Source: SCTD01 sp036675425
Lineage (GTDB): Bacteria; Actinomycetota; Actinomycetes; Mycobacteriales; SCTD01
Assembly (NCBI GenBank): GCA_036675425.1
Contig: JAKFFB010000123.1
Span: 1 to 5,691 of the forward strand
DNA: 5,691 nucleotides
Direction of reading: 5' to 3'
The translations under genes and the position numbers were made by a program. Each line of letters starts with the position of its first letter. Positions within the stretch are counted from its first letter, which is position 1. This document shows positions 1-5,691 of the stretch, in pieces. The notes under the pieces were generated by a model. That model made no database searches and was not told the DNA's origin. It saw nothing but the letters and a program-made list of their open reading frames with translations.

Positions 1-348
1 GGCGTGGTCCTGCCCGCGTTCGCGGACGGCGGCCGGGGACGACGGCACCGGGACCAGCACGACACCCGGTGGCGGGTCGAGCTGCCGCACCGCCCCGGCG
101 AGCGCTGCGCCGAGCGGACCGGCCAGCCCCAGCCGGCCGCGCTCCTTGTGCGCGAGGAGCGCGGCGCGGGCCGCTCCGTCGTACGCGGCTGCCGCGACGA
201 GCGGTGGCAGTCCCGCCGGGCAGGGGTCGGGGCGGTGCCGGAACGGCCGCGCCATCGCCGCGACGCAGGCCGGGCACAGGGTGCGCCCCGGCAGGCGGCA
301 GCCCGCGCAGTCGCGCGGCAGCACCAGGTCGAGCAGGTCGGCGAGCAC
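1..348 (-). CDS. ComF-family phosphoribosyltransferase-like protein (3' end cut by window edge)
   Basis: The visible 116 N-terminal residues begin at a GTG (348-346) and run open to the window edge, so the C-terminal phosphoribosyltransferase part is missing. What can be seen is typical of the ComF/GntX family. There is an N-terminal four-cysteine zinc-finger-like module, C14-x2-C17 and C25-x2-C28, following a short LLDLVLPRDC stretch. Then comes an AAYDGAARAALLAHKERGR segment, the family's conserved 'Y-x-G-x-x-R-x-x-L-x-x-x-K' region. Last is VLVPVPSSPAAVRERGQDH, the family's 'PVP-S-x-x-R-x-R-G-x-x-x' strand and loop. The PRPP-binding motif would lie beyond the edge. ComF proteins take part in DNA uptake in competent Firmicutes and Proteobacteria; the role in actinobacteria is not established. 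A comF-like gene downstream of lpqB is known synteny in actinobacteria. The GTG is the only standard start between the lpqB stop and the cysteine module, and it lacks a strong Shine-Dalgarno. Confidence 0.88.
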   Translation of the reverse strand, partial: MLADLLDLVLPRDCAGCRLPGRTLCPACVAAMARPFRHRPDPCPAGLPPLVAAAAYDGAARAALLAHKERGRLGLAGPLGAALAGAVRQLDPPPGVVLVPVPSSPAAVRERGQDHA

Positions 349-404
349 GCCGCAGGGTGCGGGCGCCGCCAGGCGAGGGCAACCCGCAGGCGGGGAGCTG
401 TGGA
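349..404 (-). other. lpqB-comF intergenic gap
   Basis: These 56 bases separate the lpqB stop from the proposed comF-like start. They contain a short CCCG/CGGG inverted repeat around 383-394 with a 4-base loop and no T-run, too weak to call a terminator. No promoter is recognisable. The comF-like gene could be read from the upstream mtrA-mtrB-lpqB transcript, but the gap is large compared with the 4-base overlaps upstream, so a separate promoter is not excluded. Confidence 0.4.
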
Positions 405-2135
405 TCAGCCCGGGTAGACCGGCAGCCCGCCCTGCTCGCTCTGCAGGAGCAGCGCGCCGCTCTCGCGGAACAGCACGCTCCGGCGGTCCAGCTGCGCGGC
501 GACCACCAGCGGCTGGCCGGGCATCGCGGCGAGCGACTCGGGCACGCCGGTCAGTCCCTGGCGCGGGACCGGCGTCGGCCCGGTCGACCCGTCGACGGGC
601 ACGGTCCAGAGCAGCAGCTGAGGGGCGCCGGCGGTCCGCGAGGCGAGCACCACCAGGGAGGTGCCGGACTGCCAGCCCACGTCGGTGACCGCGACCAGGT
701 CGGGCGCGATCCGGTCCGCGCCGGTGACGGTGAAGCCGCCGCCGGCCGGCTCGATCCGGCCGACGTAGAGCCGGCCGGCCGGCCCCGAGCCGAAGACCAT
801 CGCGATGCGCGCGCCGTCGCGGGAGACCTGGATCGCGGTCAGCGCCCCCGCCCCGGTCGGCTGGGGGTAGCGCACCGCCTGCGGCCGTCCGTCCGAAGGG
901 ACCCGCCACAGCAGCGGTCGCGGGCCGGGCTCGAGCAGCCACACGCCCTGCGTCCCCGACCCCCACGTCGGGCTGCGGAGCCCGCGCTTGGCGAGGACCT
1001 GCACCAGCGGACCCTCGACCGGCCCGGTCCGCAGCGCGTCACCGCCGGTCGACCTCGTGATCACGGCGAGGGCAGCACCCACCGGGCTCACCGCGACCTC
1101 GTCGACCTCGAGGCCCCCGGCCCGGGTGAGCTCGACGTCCGGCAGCGGCGGGCCGCTCAGCGTGCGCAGCACCCGGTTCCGGACGAAGTAGACCGGGGCG
1201 GGGTCGTCGCCCGCGACGCCGGCCGGGTCGTACTCCGACCAGCTGCCGCGGTCCTGCACCTCGTCGGCGCCGGGCACCGGGAGCGGCTGCCCTCCGGCGG
1301 CGAGGCGCACGCCGGTGACGCCCGGGACCTGGGTGAGCGTCCAGACCAGCTGGGCGGCCAGCCGCTGCCGGTTGCGCGTGTCGAGCTCGCGCGCGGCGTC
1401 GGACAGCTCCACCGTCACGATGCCGTCGGTGACCGAGGCCGTCGCGGTGGTGCCGGACGGCGCCGCGCTCTGGACGGCGCCGAGCAGCGCGTCGGTGGCG
1501 CCGCCGAGGAGGGCGTCGACCAGGGCCTGCACCGGCTCGGCGGTGTCGGGGAGGAAGACGCGGTCCGGGACCAGCCGCGCGGTGGCGCTGCCGTCCGCGG
1601 CCCGACCGAGGAAGTAGACCTCGTACGGCGTGAACGAGCGGTCGCGGTCGCCGCGGGTGAGAAGCAGGCCGGGCGGCACGCTCACCAGCCGGAACTCGCC
1701 GTCCGGCTGGCGGGCGACGGAGTAGGCCTCGGTCTCCGGCCGGTCGACGAGCGAGAACGCGCCGTCGGCCGAGATCCGCCCGGTGGCCTGGACGCGTACG
1801 GCGAAGCTCGTCGGGTCCGCCGGGTCCTGCGCGAAGCGGAGCGAGCCGAGCTCGTAGACGACGGCGCCGGCCTCGTCGTCCCACTCGACGCCGGGCGCGA
1901 GGAACTGCCGAGCGACCGCGTGGTCGTCGTCGGGCGAGCTCTGCGCGTTGAGGAAGCCGGCGACCACCTGCGCCGGGGAGGCGCCCGCCTGCGGGCCCGG
2001 GGGCAGCACCTCGACCGGGGCCGGCTCGGCCCGCTGGGGCTCGACGTCGCCGGCGGACTGCACGCCGTCCGGCACGGGCAGCCCGCACCCGGTCAGCAGC
2101 AGCGCGAGCAGCGCCAGCGCCGGCGCGCGCCTCAC
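405..2135 (-). CDS. lpqB: Lipoprotein LpqB (GerMN domain plus beta-propeller), MtrAB accessory protein
   Basis: This 576-residue protein is close in length to mycobacterial LpqB (about 580). It opens with a lipoprotein signal peptide: MRRAP, a hydrophobic run of Leu/Ala, and the lipobox L-T-G-C with C17 as the lipidated cysteine, so it should be anchored on the outer face of the membrane. Residues about 50-180 form the LpqB N-terminal region. Residues about 185-285 match a GerMN (spore germination/sporulation) domain, including VPDRVFLPDTAEPVQALVDA and a VTVELSDAAREL strand. Residues about 310-570 contain repeated beta-rich blades with SPVGAALAVIT, SRDGARIAMVF and DVGWQSGTSLVVLAS segments, as expected for the LpqB beta-propeller. 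The GTG start overlaps the mtrB stop as GTGA and is preceded by GGAG (2145-2142) at 6 bases spacing. In mycobacteria LpqB binds the MtrB extracellular domain and affects MtrA phosphorylation and division; the same role here is inferred from synteny and domain content. Confidence 0.96.
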   Translation of the reverse strand: MRRAPALALLALLLTGCGLPVPDGVQSAGDVEPQRAEPAPVEVLPPGPQAGASPAQVVAGFLNAQSSPDDDHAVARQFLAPGVEWDDEAGAVVYELGSLRFAQDPADPTSFAVRVQATGRISADGAFSLVDRPETEAYSVARQPDGEFRLVSVPPGLLLTRGDRDRSFTPYEVYFLGRAADGSATARLVPDRVFLPDTAEPVQALVDALLGGATDALLGAVQSAAPSGTTATASVTDGIVTVELSDAARELDTRNRQRLAAQLVWTLTQVPGVTGVRLAAGGQPLPVPGADEVQDRGSWSEYDPAGVAGDDPAPVYFVRNRVLRTLSGPPLPDVELTRAGGLEVDEVAVSPVGAALAVITRSTGGDALRTGPVEGPLVQVLAKRGLRSPTWGSGTQGVWLLEPGPRPLLWRVPSDGRPQAVRYPQPTGAGALTAIQVSRDGARIAMVFGSGPAGRLYVGRIEPAGGGFTVTGADRIAPDLVAVTDVGWQSGTSLVVLASRTAGAPQLLLWTVPVDGSTGPTPVPRQGLTGVPESLAAMPGQPLVVAAQLDRRSVLFRESGALLLQSEQGGLPVYPG

Positions 2136-3727
2136 GCCCGGCTCCGCGGCGCGTCGAGCGGGGTGTTGGGGATGGTGCGGCCGGCGCGGCGCGGCAGGGT
2201 CATCCGGAAGACCGCGCCCTCGCCGGGCGCGCCCGCGGCCTGCAGCCAGCCGCCGTGCAGCCGGACGTCCTCGAGCGCGATCGCCAGCCCGAGGCCGGTG
2301 CCGCCGGTGGTCCGCGCCCGCGACGGGTCACCCCGCCAGAAGCGGGTGAAGACCATGCCGGCCTGCCCCGGCTGGAGGCCGACCCCCCTGTCCCGCACCG
2401 TCACCTCCACCGCCTCGACCGTGGCCGACAGCCGGACGTCGACCGGCCGGCCCTCGCCGTGCTCGACCGCGTTGACGACGAGGTTGCGCAGCACGCGCTC
2501 CACCCGGAGGGCCTCCACCTCGGCGACGACGGGGGCGGACGGCACGTCCAGCACCAACCGGCTGCCCTTGCGCTCGGCGAGCGGCTCTGCAGCGGCGACG
2601 ACGCGGGTCAGCAGCGGCACGAGGTCGACGGCGGACGCGTCCAGCTCCGCGGCGCCTGCGTCGTACCGGCTGATCTCGAGCAGGTCGACGAGCAGCGACT
2701 CGAAGCGGTCCAGCTCGGCCTGCAGCAGCTCGGCGGCGCGCGCGGTCCCGGCGGGGAACTCGCCACGGTCGTCGTAGAGGACGTCGGCAGCCATCCGCAC
2801 CGTGGTGAGGGGGGTGCGCAGCTCGTGGGAGACGTCGGAGACGAAGCGGCGCTGGACGCGGGAGAGGTCCTCGAGCTGCTGGATCTGGCTCTGCAGCGCC
2901 TCGGCCATGGAGTTGAAGGTGCTTCCCAGCCGGGCGATCTCGTCCTCGCCGCGCACCCGCAGCCGCTCGTCGAGCCGACCGGCGGCGAGCCGCTCGGCGG
3001 TCGAGGCGGCGGCCCGGACAGGAGCGACGACCTGGCGCGCGACCAGCCCGGTGATCAGGCCGAGCAGGCCCACGAGCAGCAGCCCGGCCGCCGCGACGGT
3101 GCGGGTCACGAGGGCGAGGGTGTCCTGCTCGGCGGTGAGCGGGTAGAGCTGGAACAGCTGGTACTCCCCCAGCGCCGGCACGGTCAGCGACGAGCCGACG
3201 ACCATCCCGGGCTCGCGGCCGTCGCCGACCGGGAGGTCGGTGAAGGCGTACGCCGTGCCCGGCAGCGAGGCGAGCCGCTCCCGGAGGTCGACCGGGACGT
3301 CGCGCAGCTCCGCGCCGAACTGCAGCGTGTTGTTGCGACCGACCGGGGCGAGCACGGCTCCCTGCGCGCCGCGCGCGGACAGGTCGCTGGTCAGCTCCTT
3401 GAGCACGGCCGCCTGGACCTCGCCGGTGGCGTCCCCCTCGGTGGCGAGTCGGGCCTCGAACAGCAGCGCACCGGAGCGAGCCTCGGCGAGGACCGCCCGC
3501 GTCTTGGCCTGGACCAGCCCGCGGCCGACGGACTCCAGCAGCAACGACGCGAACAGCGCCACGACGATGCTCGACACCAGCAGGGTGGTGACGACGACCC
3601 GGGTCTGCAGCGAGCGGCGCCAGCGCTGCGAGACCAGCTCGGCCCCGGCGCGCGCCTGCTCGGCCGCGCCGCCGAGCGCCCGGCGCCAGGCCGGGTCGAG
3701 CGAGACGGCCTCCGGACGGGTCGTCAG
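2132..3727 (-). CDS. mtrB: Membrane sensor histidine kinase MtrB
   Basis: Sensor kinase partner of MtrA, 531 residues from the proposed start (M. tuberculosis MtrB is about 567). Domains in order: a cytoplasmic tail ending in WRRSLQTRVV, a motif shared with mycobacterial MtrB; membrane segment about 43-64; extracellular sensor region about 65-204; membrane segment about 205-229; HAMP about 230-284; dimerisation/phosphoacceptor helix with H-box FVSDVSHELRTPLT, phospho-accepting H301; ATPase domain with N-box RNLVVNAVEHGEG (N415, N419), G1 box DRGVG (D446-G450), F-box FTRFWRG, and G2 box GGTGLGLAI (475-483). All kinase boxes look intact. The start is unusual. The frame is open far upstream inside mtrA, but there is no ATG, GTG or TTG between a GTG 46 codons upstream (3865) and a GTG inside the first membrane segment (3577). 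I therefore placed the start at CTG 3727-3725, which overlaps the mtrA stop as CTGA, with AAGGCGGGG just upstream. The stop overlaps the lpqB start by 4 bases. Identity is very secure; the exact N terminus is not. Confidence 0.95.
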   Translation of the reverse strand: MTTRPEAVSLDPAWRRALGGAAEQARAGAELVSQRWRRSLQTRVVVTTLLVSSIVVALFASLLLESVGRGLVQAKTRAVLAEARSGALLFEARLATEGDATGEVQAAVLKELTSDLSARGAQGAVLAPVGRNNTLQFGAELRDVPVDLRERLASLPGTAYAFTDLPVGDGREPGMVVGSSLTVPALGEYQLFQLYPLTAEQDTLALVTRTVAAAGLLLVGLLGLITGLVARQVVAPVRAAASTAERLAAGRLDERLRVRGEDEIARLGSTFNSMAEALQSQIQQLEDLSRVQRRFVSDVSHELRTPLTTVRMAADVLYDDRGEFPAGTARAAELLQAELDRFESLLVDLLEISRYDAGAAELDASAVDLVPLLTRVVAAAEPLAERKGSRLVLDVPSAPVVAEVEALRVERVLRNLVVNAVEHGEGRPVDVRLSATVEAVEVTVRDRGVGLQPGQAGMVFTRFWRGDPSRARTTGGTGLGLAIALEDVRLHGGWLQAAGAPGEGAVFRMTLPRRAGRTIPNTPLDAPRSRA

Positions 3728-4413
3728 GCCGGCCCCGCCTTGTAGCCGACCCCCCGCACCGTCACGACGACCTGCGGGCGCTCGGGGTCGCGCTCGACCT
3801 TGGCGCGCAGCCGCTGGACGTGGACGTTGACCAGCCGGGTGTCGGCGGCGTGCCGGTAGTGCCACACCTGCTCGAGCAGCACCTCGCGGGTGAAGACGGT
3901 GTTCGGCTTGCGCGCCAGCGCCACCAGCAGGTCGAACTCCAGCGGGGTGAGCTGCACCTGCTCGCCGCCGCGCACGACCTTGTGACCGGGTACGTCGATG
4001 GTCACCAGGTCGTCGCCCGCCCCGATGGTCAGCGTCTCCGGGGTCTCGTCGTCGCGCTGCCGCAGCCTCGCCCGGAGCCGGGCCACCAGCTCCTTGGGCT
4101 TGAACGGCTTGATGACGTAGTCGTCGGCGCCGCTCTCCAGCCCGAGCACGACGTCGAGGGTGTCGCTCCGCGCGGTGAGCATGACGATCGGCACGCCGCT
4201 CTCGGCGCGGATCTGCCGGCAGACCTCGATGCCGTCGGTGCCCGGCAGCATCAGGTCGAGCAGCACGAGGTCGGGCTTCTCGCGCCGGAAGGCCCCGAGC
4301 GCCGCGTCGCCGTCGGCGACGAACGCAGGGTCCAGCCCCTCGCCGCGCAGCACGATCCCCAGCATCTCGGCGAGCGCCGGGTCGTCGTCGACGACGAGCA
4401 CCCGGCCCCTCAC
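3724..4413 (-). CDS. mtrA: DNA-binding response regulator MtrA (OmpR/PhoB family)
   Basis: Response regulator of the MtrAB system, 229 residues against 228 for the M. tuberculosis protein. Receiver domain about 4-118: acidic pocket D9/D10 in VLVVDDDPALAEM, phospho-acceptor D53 in DLVLLDLMLPG, T80 in VPIVMLTA, Y99 and K102 in GADDYVIKPF. Winged-helix DNA-binding domain about 128-229, with LTPLEFDLLVALARKP, then the recognition helix region DTRLVNVHVQRLRAKVE (191-207) and the C-terminal hairpin VRGVGYKAGPA. The segment joining the domains (about 127-141) looks a few residues longer than I recall in the mycobacterial protein. The start is GTG 4413, giving MRGRVLVVDDD. An in-frame ATG at 4503 would add 30 residues of Cys/His/Trp-rich sequence without resemblance to the family and would reach into the divergent gene, so I reject it. 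AGGTG (4422-4418) lies 4 bases before the GTG, a tight spacing. In mycobacteria MtrA regulates cell-wall hydrolases such as ripA and rpfB and binds the dnaA/oriC region; the target set here is unknown. Confidence 0.97.
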   Translation of the reverse strand: MRGRVLVVDDDPALAEMLGIVLRGEGLDPAFVADGDAALGAFRREKPDLVLLDLMLPGTDGIEVCRQIRAESGVPIVMLTARSDTLDVVLGLESGADDYVIKPFKPKELVARLRARLRQRDDETPETLTIGAGDDLVTIDVPGHKVVRGGEQVQLTPLEFDLLVALARKPNTVFTREVLLEQVWHYRHAADTRLVNVHVQRLRAKVERDPERPQVVVTVRGVGYKAGPA

Positions 4414-4501
4414 GCCGCACCTGTCGTCCGCATGCGTCCCATGGTGGCACCCGGAGGGGACGCAAGGGGTCGAACGCGCCCAGGCGTGCCAGCATGAGCG
4501 C
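4414..4501. promoter_or_regulatory. Divergent intergenic region between mtrA and the membrane-protein gene
   Basis: These 88 bases must hold the mtrA operon leader and probably promoters for both directions. I cannot assign convincing -10 or -35 boxes in such G+C-rich sequence, and no obvious MtrA-type direct repeat of GTNAC units is visible. What is visible: an 8-bp palindrome CGCATGCG (4429-4436), a CCATGG palindrome (4439-4444), an 8-bp inverted repeat listed separately, and a purine-rich GGAGGGGA (4453-4460) on the plus strand that has no start codon at proper distance. The regulatory role is inferred from position only. Confidence 0.5.
4433..4464. repeat. 8-bp inverted repeat with 16-base spacer in the mtrA leader
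   Basis: TGCGTCCC (4433-4440) is the perfect reverse complement of GGGACGCA (4457-4464), with 16 bases between. As DNA it could be a dyad binding site with centres 24 bp apart; as RNA it could form a stem-loop about 20-50 bases before the mtrA start. In a short, very G+C-rich region an 8-bp dyad can arise by chance, so the repeat is certain but its function is not. Confidence 0.4.
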
Positions 4502-5575
4502 ATGACCGACCCGGGCGGCTGGACCGCACCCGAGGGCTGGGGTCCGCCCAGCCCCCCGCAGCCCGCGCCCCCGCAGGCACCGGCGTACGGCGAGCAGCCG
4601 ACCGGCTACTCGACCTACGGCTACCGACCGGAGCCCCGGCCGGGCGTCGTGCCGCTGCGGCCGCTCGGCCTCGGCGAGCTGCTCGACGGCGCGGTCGGCG
4701 TGCTGCGCCGCTACCCGCGGCCGACCCTCGGCATGTCGGCGGCGGTCGCCGTCGTCGCGACGCTGGTCAACGTCGTCCTGCTGCTCACGGCGTTCCGGCC
4801 CTTCGTGGACGTCGACGCCGCGGCCGGCATCGAGAGCGGCAGCACCGAGGCACTGGAGGAGGCGCTCGGCGGCGCGGCGGTCGGGGGCCTGCTCACCGCG
4901 GGGATCACGCTGCTCTCGACCGCCGTGCTCACCGGGATCCTCACCGCCGTCGTCGGCAAGGCCGTGCTCGGCCAGCCGCTCGACCTGAGCGGGGCCTGGG
5001 CGCAGGTCCGGCCCGCGCTGGGGAAGCTGGTCGGCGTGGCGCTCGTGCTCGCGCTGCTCGCCGGCGGGCTGGCCACGGTGGGCGTCTTCCTCGGCGTGCT
5101 GCTCATCGTGCTCGGCGGGGCCGCGGCCGCGCTGATCGGTGTGCCGCTGCTGCTGGCAGGGCTCGCCGGTGCGGTCTACGTCTACTTCCGGCTCTCGCTC
5201 GCGCCGTGCGCCCTGGTGCTGGAGAGGCTCGGCATCCGCGACAGCCTGCGCCGCTCGTGGCTGCTGGTGAAGGGCGACTGGTGGCGCGTGTTCGGCATCT
5301 CGCTGCTGACGCTCGTCGTCGCGCTGTTCGTCAGCCTCGTGATCCAGGTGCCGTTCGAGCTGCTCGGCTACGGCTCCGTCGGGGAGCTCACCGGCGGCGG
5401 TGACGCGCTCTCGGCGCGCACCCTGGTGCTGTCCTCGCTCGGCGGCATCGTCGCCGCCACCCTGGTCGACCCCTTCACGGCGGGCGTGCGGGCGCTGCTC
5501 TACGTCGACCGCCGCATGCGCGCCGAGGGGCTCGATGTCGCGCTCACCGCCGCGGCGGCGAACCCCAGCACGTGA
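4502..5575 (+). CDS. Polytopic membrane protein, glycerophosphoryl diester phosphodiesterase membrane-domain-like
   Basis: A 357-residue protein. Residues 1-50 are a Pro/Gly/Tyr-rich, probably disordered cytoplasmic tail (GWGPPSPPQPAPP, YGEQPTGYSTYGY). It is followed by LRPLGLGELLDGAVGVLRRYP (about 52-72), a conserved-looking amphipathic entry segment of this family. About six hydrophobic spans follow: roughly 76-97, 125-151, 174-195, 196-225, 262-285 and 308-325. Between spans four and five lies LAPCALVLERLGIRDSLRRSWLLVKGDWWRVFGI, and near the end DPFTAGVRALLYVDRRMRAEGLD; both match what I know of actinobacterial proteins annotated with this membrane domain. No catalytic phosphodiesterase (GDPD) domain is present, so enzymatic activity should not be assumed. 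The ATG at 4502 is the only standard start near the conserved region. It lacks a clear Shine-Dalgarno but overlaps the stop of a three-codon ORF (see findings). The stop overlaps the next gene as GTGA, indicating co-translation. The family name is from recognition only; the function is unknown. Confidence 0.82.
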   Translation: MTDPGGWTAPEGWGPPSPPQPAPPQAPAYGEQPTGYSTYGYRPEPRPGVVPLRPLGLGELLDGAVGVLRRYPRPTLGMSAAVAVVATLVNVVLLLTAFRPFVDVDAAAGIESGSTEALEEALGGAAVGGLLTAGITLLSTAVLTGILTAVVGKAVLGQPLDLSGAWAQVRPALGKLVGVALVLALLAGGLATVGVFLGVLLIVLGGAAAALIGVPLLLAGLAGAVYVYFRLSLAPCALVLERLGIRDSLRRSWLLVKGDWWRVFGISLLTLVVALFVSLVIQVPFELLGYGSVGELTGGGDALSARTLVLSSLGGIVAATLVDPFTAGVRALLYVDRRMRAEGLDVALTAAAANPST

Positions 5576-5691
5576 CGGGGCTGTCCGACCTGACCCGCGA
5601 CGGGGCGCGCGACGCCGCGCGGGCCGAGCTCTCGCGCCGGGAGTACTCCGACGCGCAGCCGCCGCTGCTGGTCCGCGTGGCCGGGCGGCTG
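5572..5691 (+). CDS. Probable DUF4129-type protein (5' end only, cut by window edge)
   Basis: The first 40 codons of a gene starting with GTG at 5572, overlapping the stop of the preceding membrane-protein gene by 4 bases and running open to the edge. The visible residues include LTRDGARDAARAELSRREYSDAQPPLLVRVAGRL. This resembles the N-terminal 'R-x-x-A-x-x-x-A-x-x-E-L-x-x-x-x-Y' helix followed by a second amphipathic helix that precedes the transmembrane segment in actinobacterial DUF4129 proteins. Such genes commonly follow a membrane-domain gene like the one upstream, which supports the call. There is no clear Shine-Dalgarno, so translation is probably coupled. With only 40 residues and no catalytic or membrane part visible, the family assignment is tentative, though the reading frame itself is well supported. 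Confidence 0.65.
   Translation, partial: MTGLSDLTRDGARDAARAELSRREYSDAQPPLLVRVAGRL

Noticed and set aside
383..394. Small CCCG/CGGG hairpin between lpqB and the comF-like gene as a terminator
   Set aside because: The stem is only 4 bp with no T-run; equal or better hairpins occur by chance all over this sequence.
69..2777. A 902-codon open frame on the plus strand antisense to lpqB and mtrB
   Set aside because: It lies opposite two strongly recognised genes, is made of Arg/Gly/Ala/Pro-rich low-information sequence and has no domain I can recognise. Long antisense open frames are expected at this G+C content because stop codons are rare.
2255..3745. A 496-codon open frame on the plus strand antisense to mtrB
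   Set aside because: It is the complement of the kinase gene with composition typical of shadow frames and no recognisable motif.
3728..4495. N-terminal extension of MtrB through the whole of mtrA (787-residue reading)
   Set aside because: The extra part is an alternative-frame reading of mtrA, rich in Arg/Ala, and does not resemble any MtrB N terminus. The overlap geometry at CTGA is far more plausible.
3820..4497. A plus-strand open frame antisense to mtrA running into the divergent gap
   Set aside because: It is a shadow of mtrA; the part beyond mtrA is only about 20 codons and shows no resemblance to a known protein.
4160..4501. Extension of the plus-strand membrane protein upstream to 4160
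   Set aside because: The upstream part is antisense to mtrA, Ser/Arg-rich, and unrelated to the membrane-protein family; ATG 4502 fits the family's N-terminal Pro-rich tail.
4414..4503. 30-residue N-terminal extension of MtrA from the ATG at 4503
   Set aside because: The extension is unlike any MtrA, would overlap the divergent gene's start, and the GTG at 4413 gives the expected family N terminus and length.
1..5691. Search by eye for CRISPR repeats, insertion sequences, tRNA genes, toxin-antitoxin pairs or defence genes
   Set aside because: Nothing supportable was seen; coding is nearly continuous with uniform composition and ordinary conserved genes.

Overview
The window reads as a conserved chromosomal locus of a high-GC actinobacterium. 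Base composition is strongly G+C-rich throughout. The minus strand carries the actinobacterial cell-envelope signalling set mtrA-mtrB-lpqB followed by a ComF-family gene, the same gene set found in mycobacteria and streptomycetes. MtrA is close to its Mycobacterium tuberculosis counterpart over its whole length, as far as I can recall that sequence. The genes on the other side of the divergent gap are not the sahH/tmk pair that flanks mtrA in M. tuberculosis, so a non-mycobacterial actinobacterium is likely. I cannot fix the order or genus.

Layout, minus strand, in transcription order: mtrA (4413-3724, response regulator), mtrB (3727-2132, membrane sensor kinase), lpqB (2135-405, lipoprotein with a GerMN domain and a probable beta-propeller), then a 56-base gap and a comF-like gene (348-1, cut by the window edge). 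mtrA/mtrB and mtrB/lpqB each overlap by 4 bases, which points to one polycistronic mRNA with coupled translation. Plus strand: a divergent gap of 88 bases (4414-4501), then a polytopic membrane protein resembling the glycerophosphoryl diester phosphodiesterase membrane-domain family (4502-5575). That gene overlaps by 4 bases the start of a second gene whose first 40 codons look like a DUF4129-type protein (5572 to the edge).

How the genes work together: in the mycobacterial system MtrB senses an envelope or division-related state and phosphorylates MtrA, which controls genes for cell-wall remodelling and replication. LpqB is reported to bind the extracellular part of MtrB and tune its activity. 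All catalytic and phospho-acceptor residues are present here, so the system looks intact. The ComF-like protein shares the locus by synteny, with no clear functional link. The two plus-strand genes are membrane-associated and of unknown biochemical role.

I found no mobile element, CRISPR array, RNA gene or foreign-looking segment, and no evidence of a new system. The points most worth checking are the apparent CTG start codon of mtrB and the small structural features of the divergent leader (an 8-bp inverted repeat and a micro-ORF that overlaps the mtrA start).
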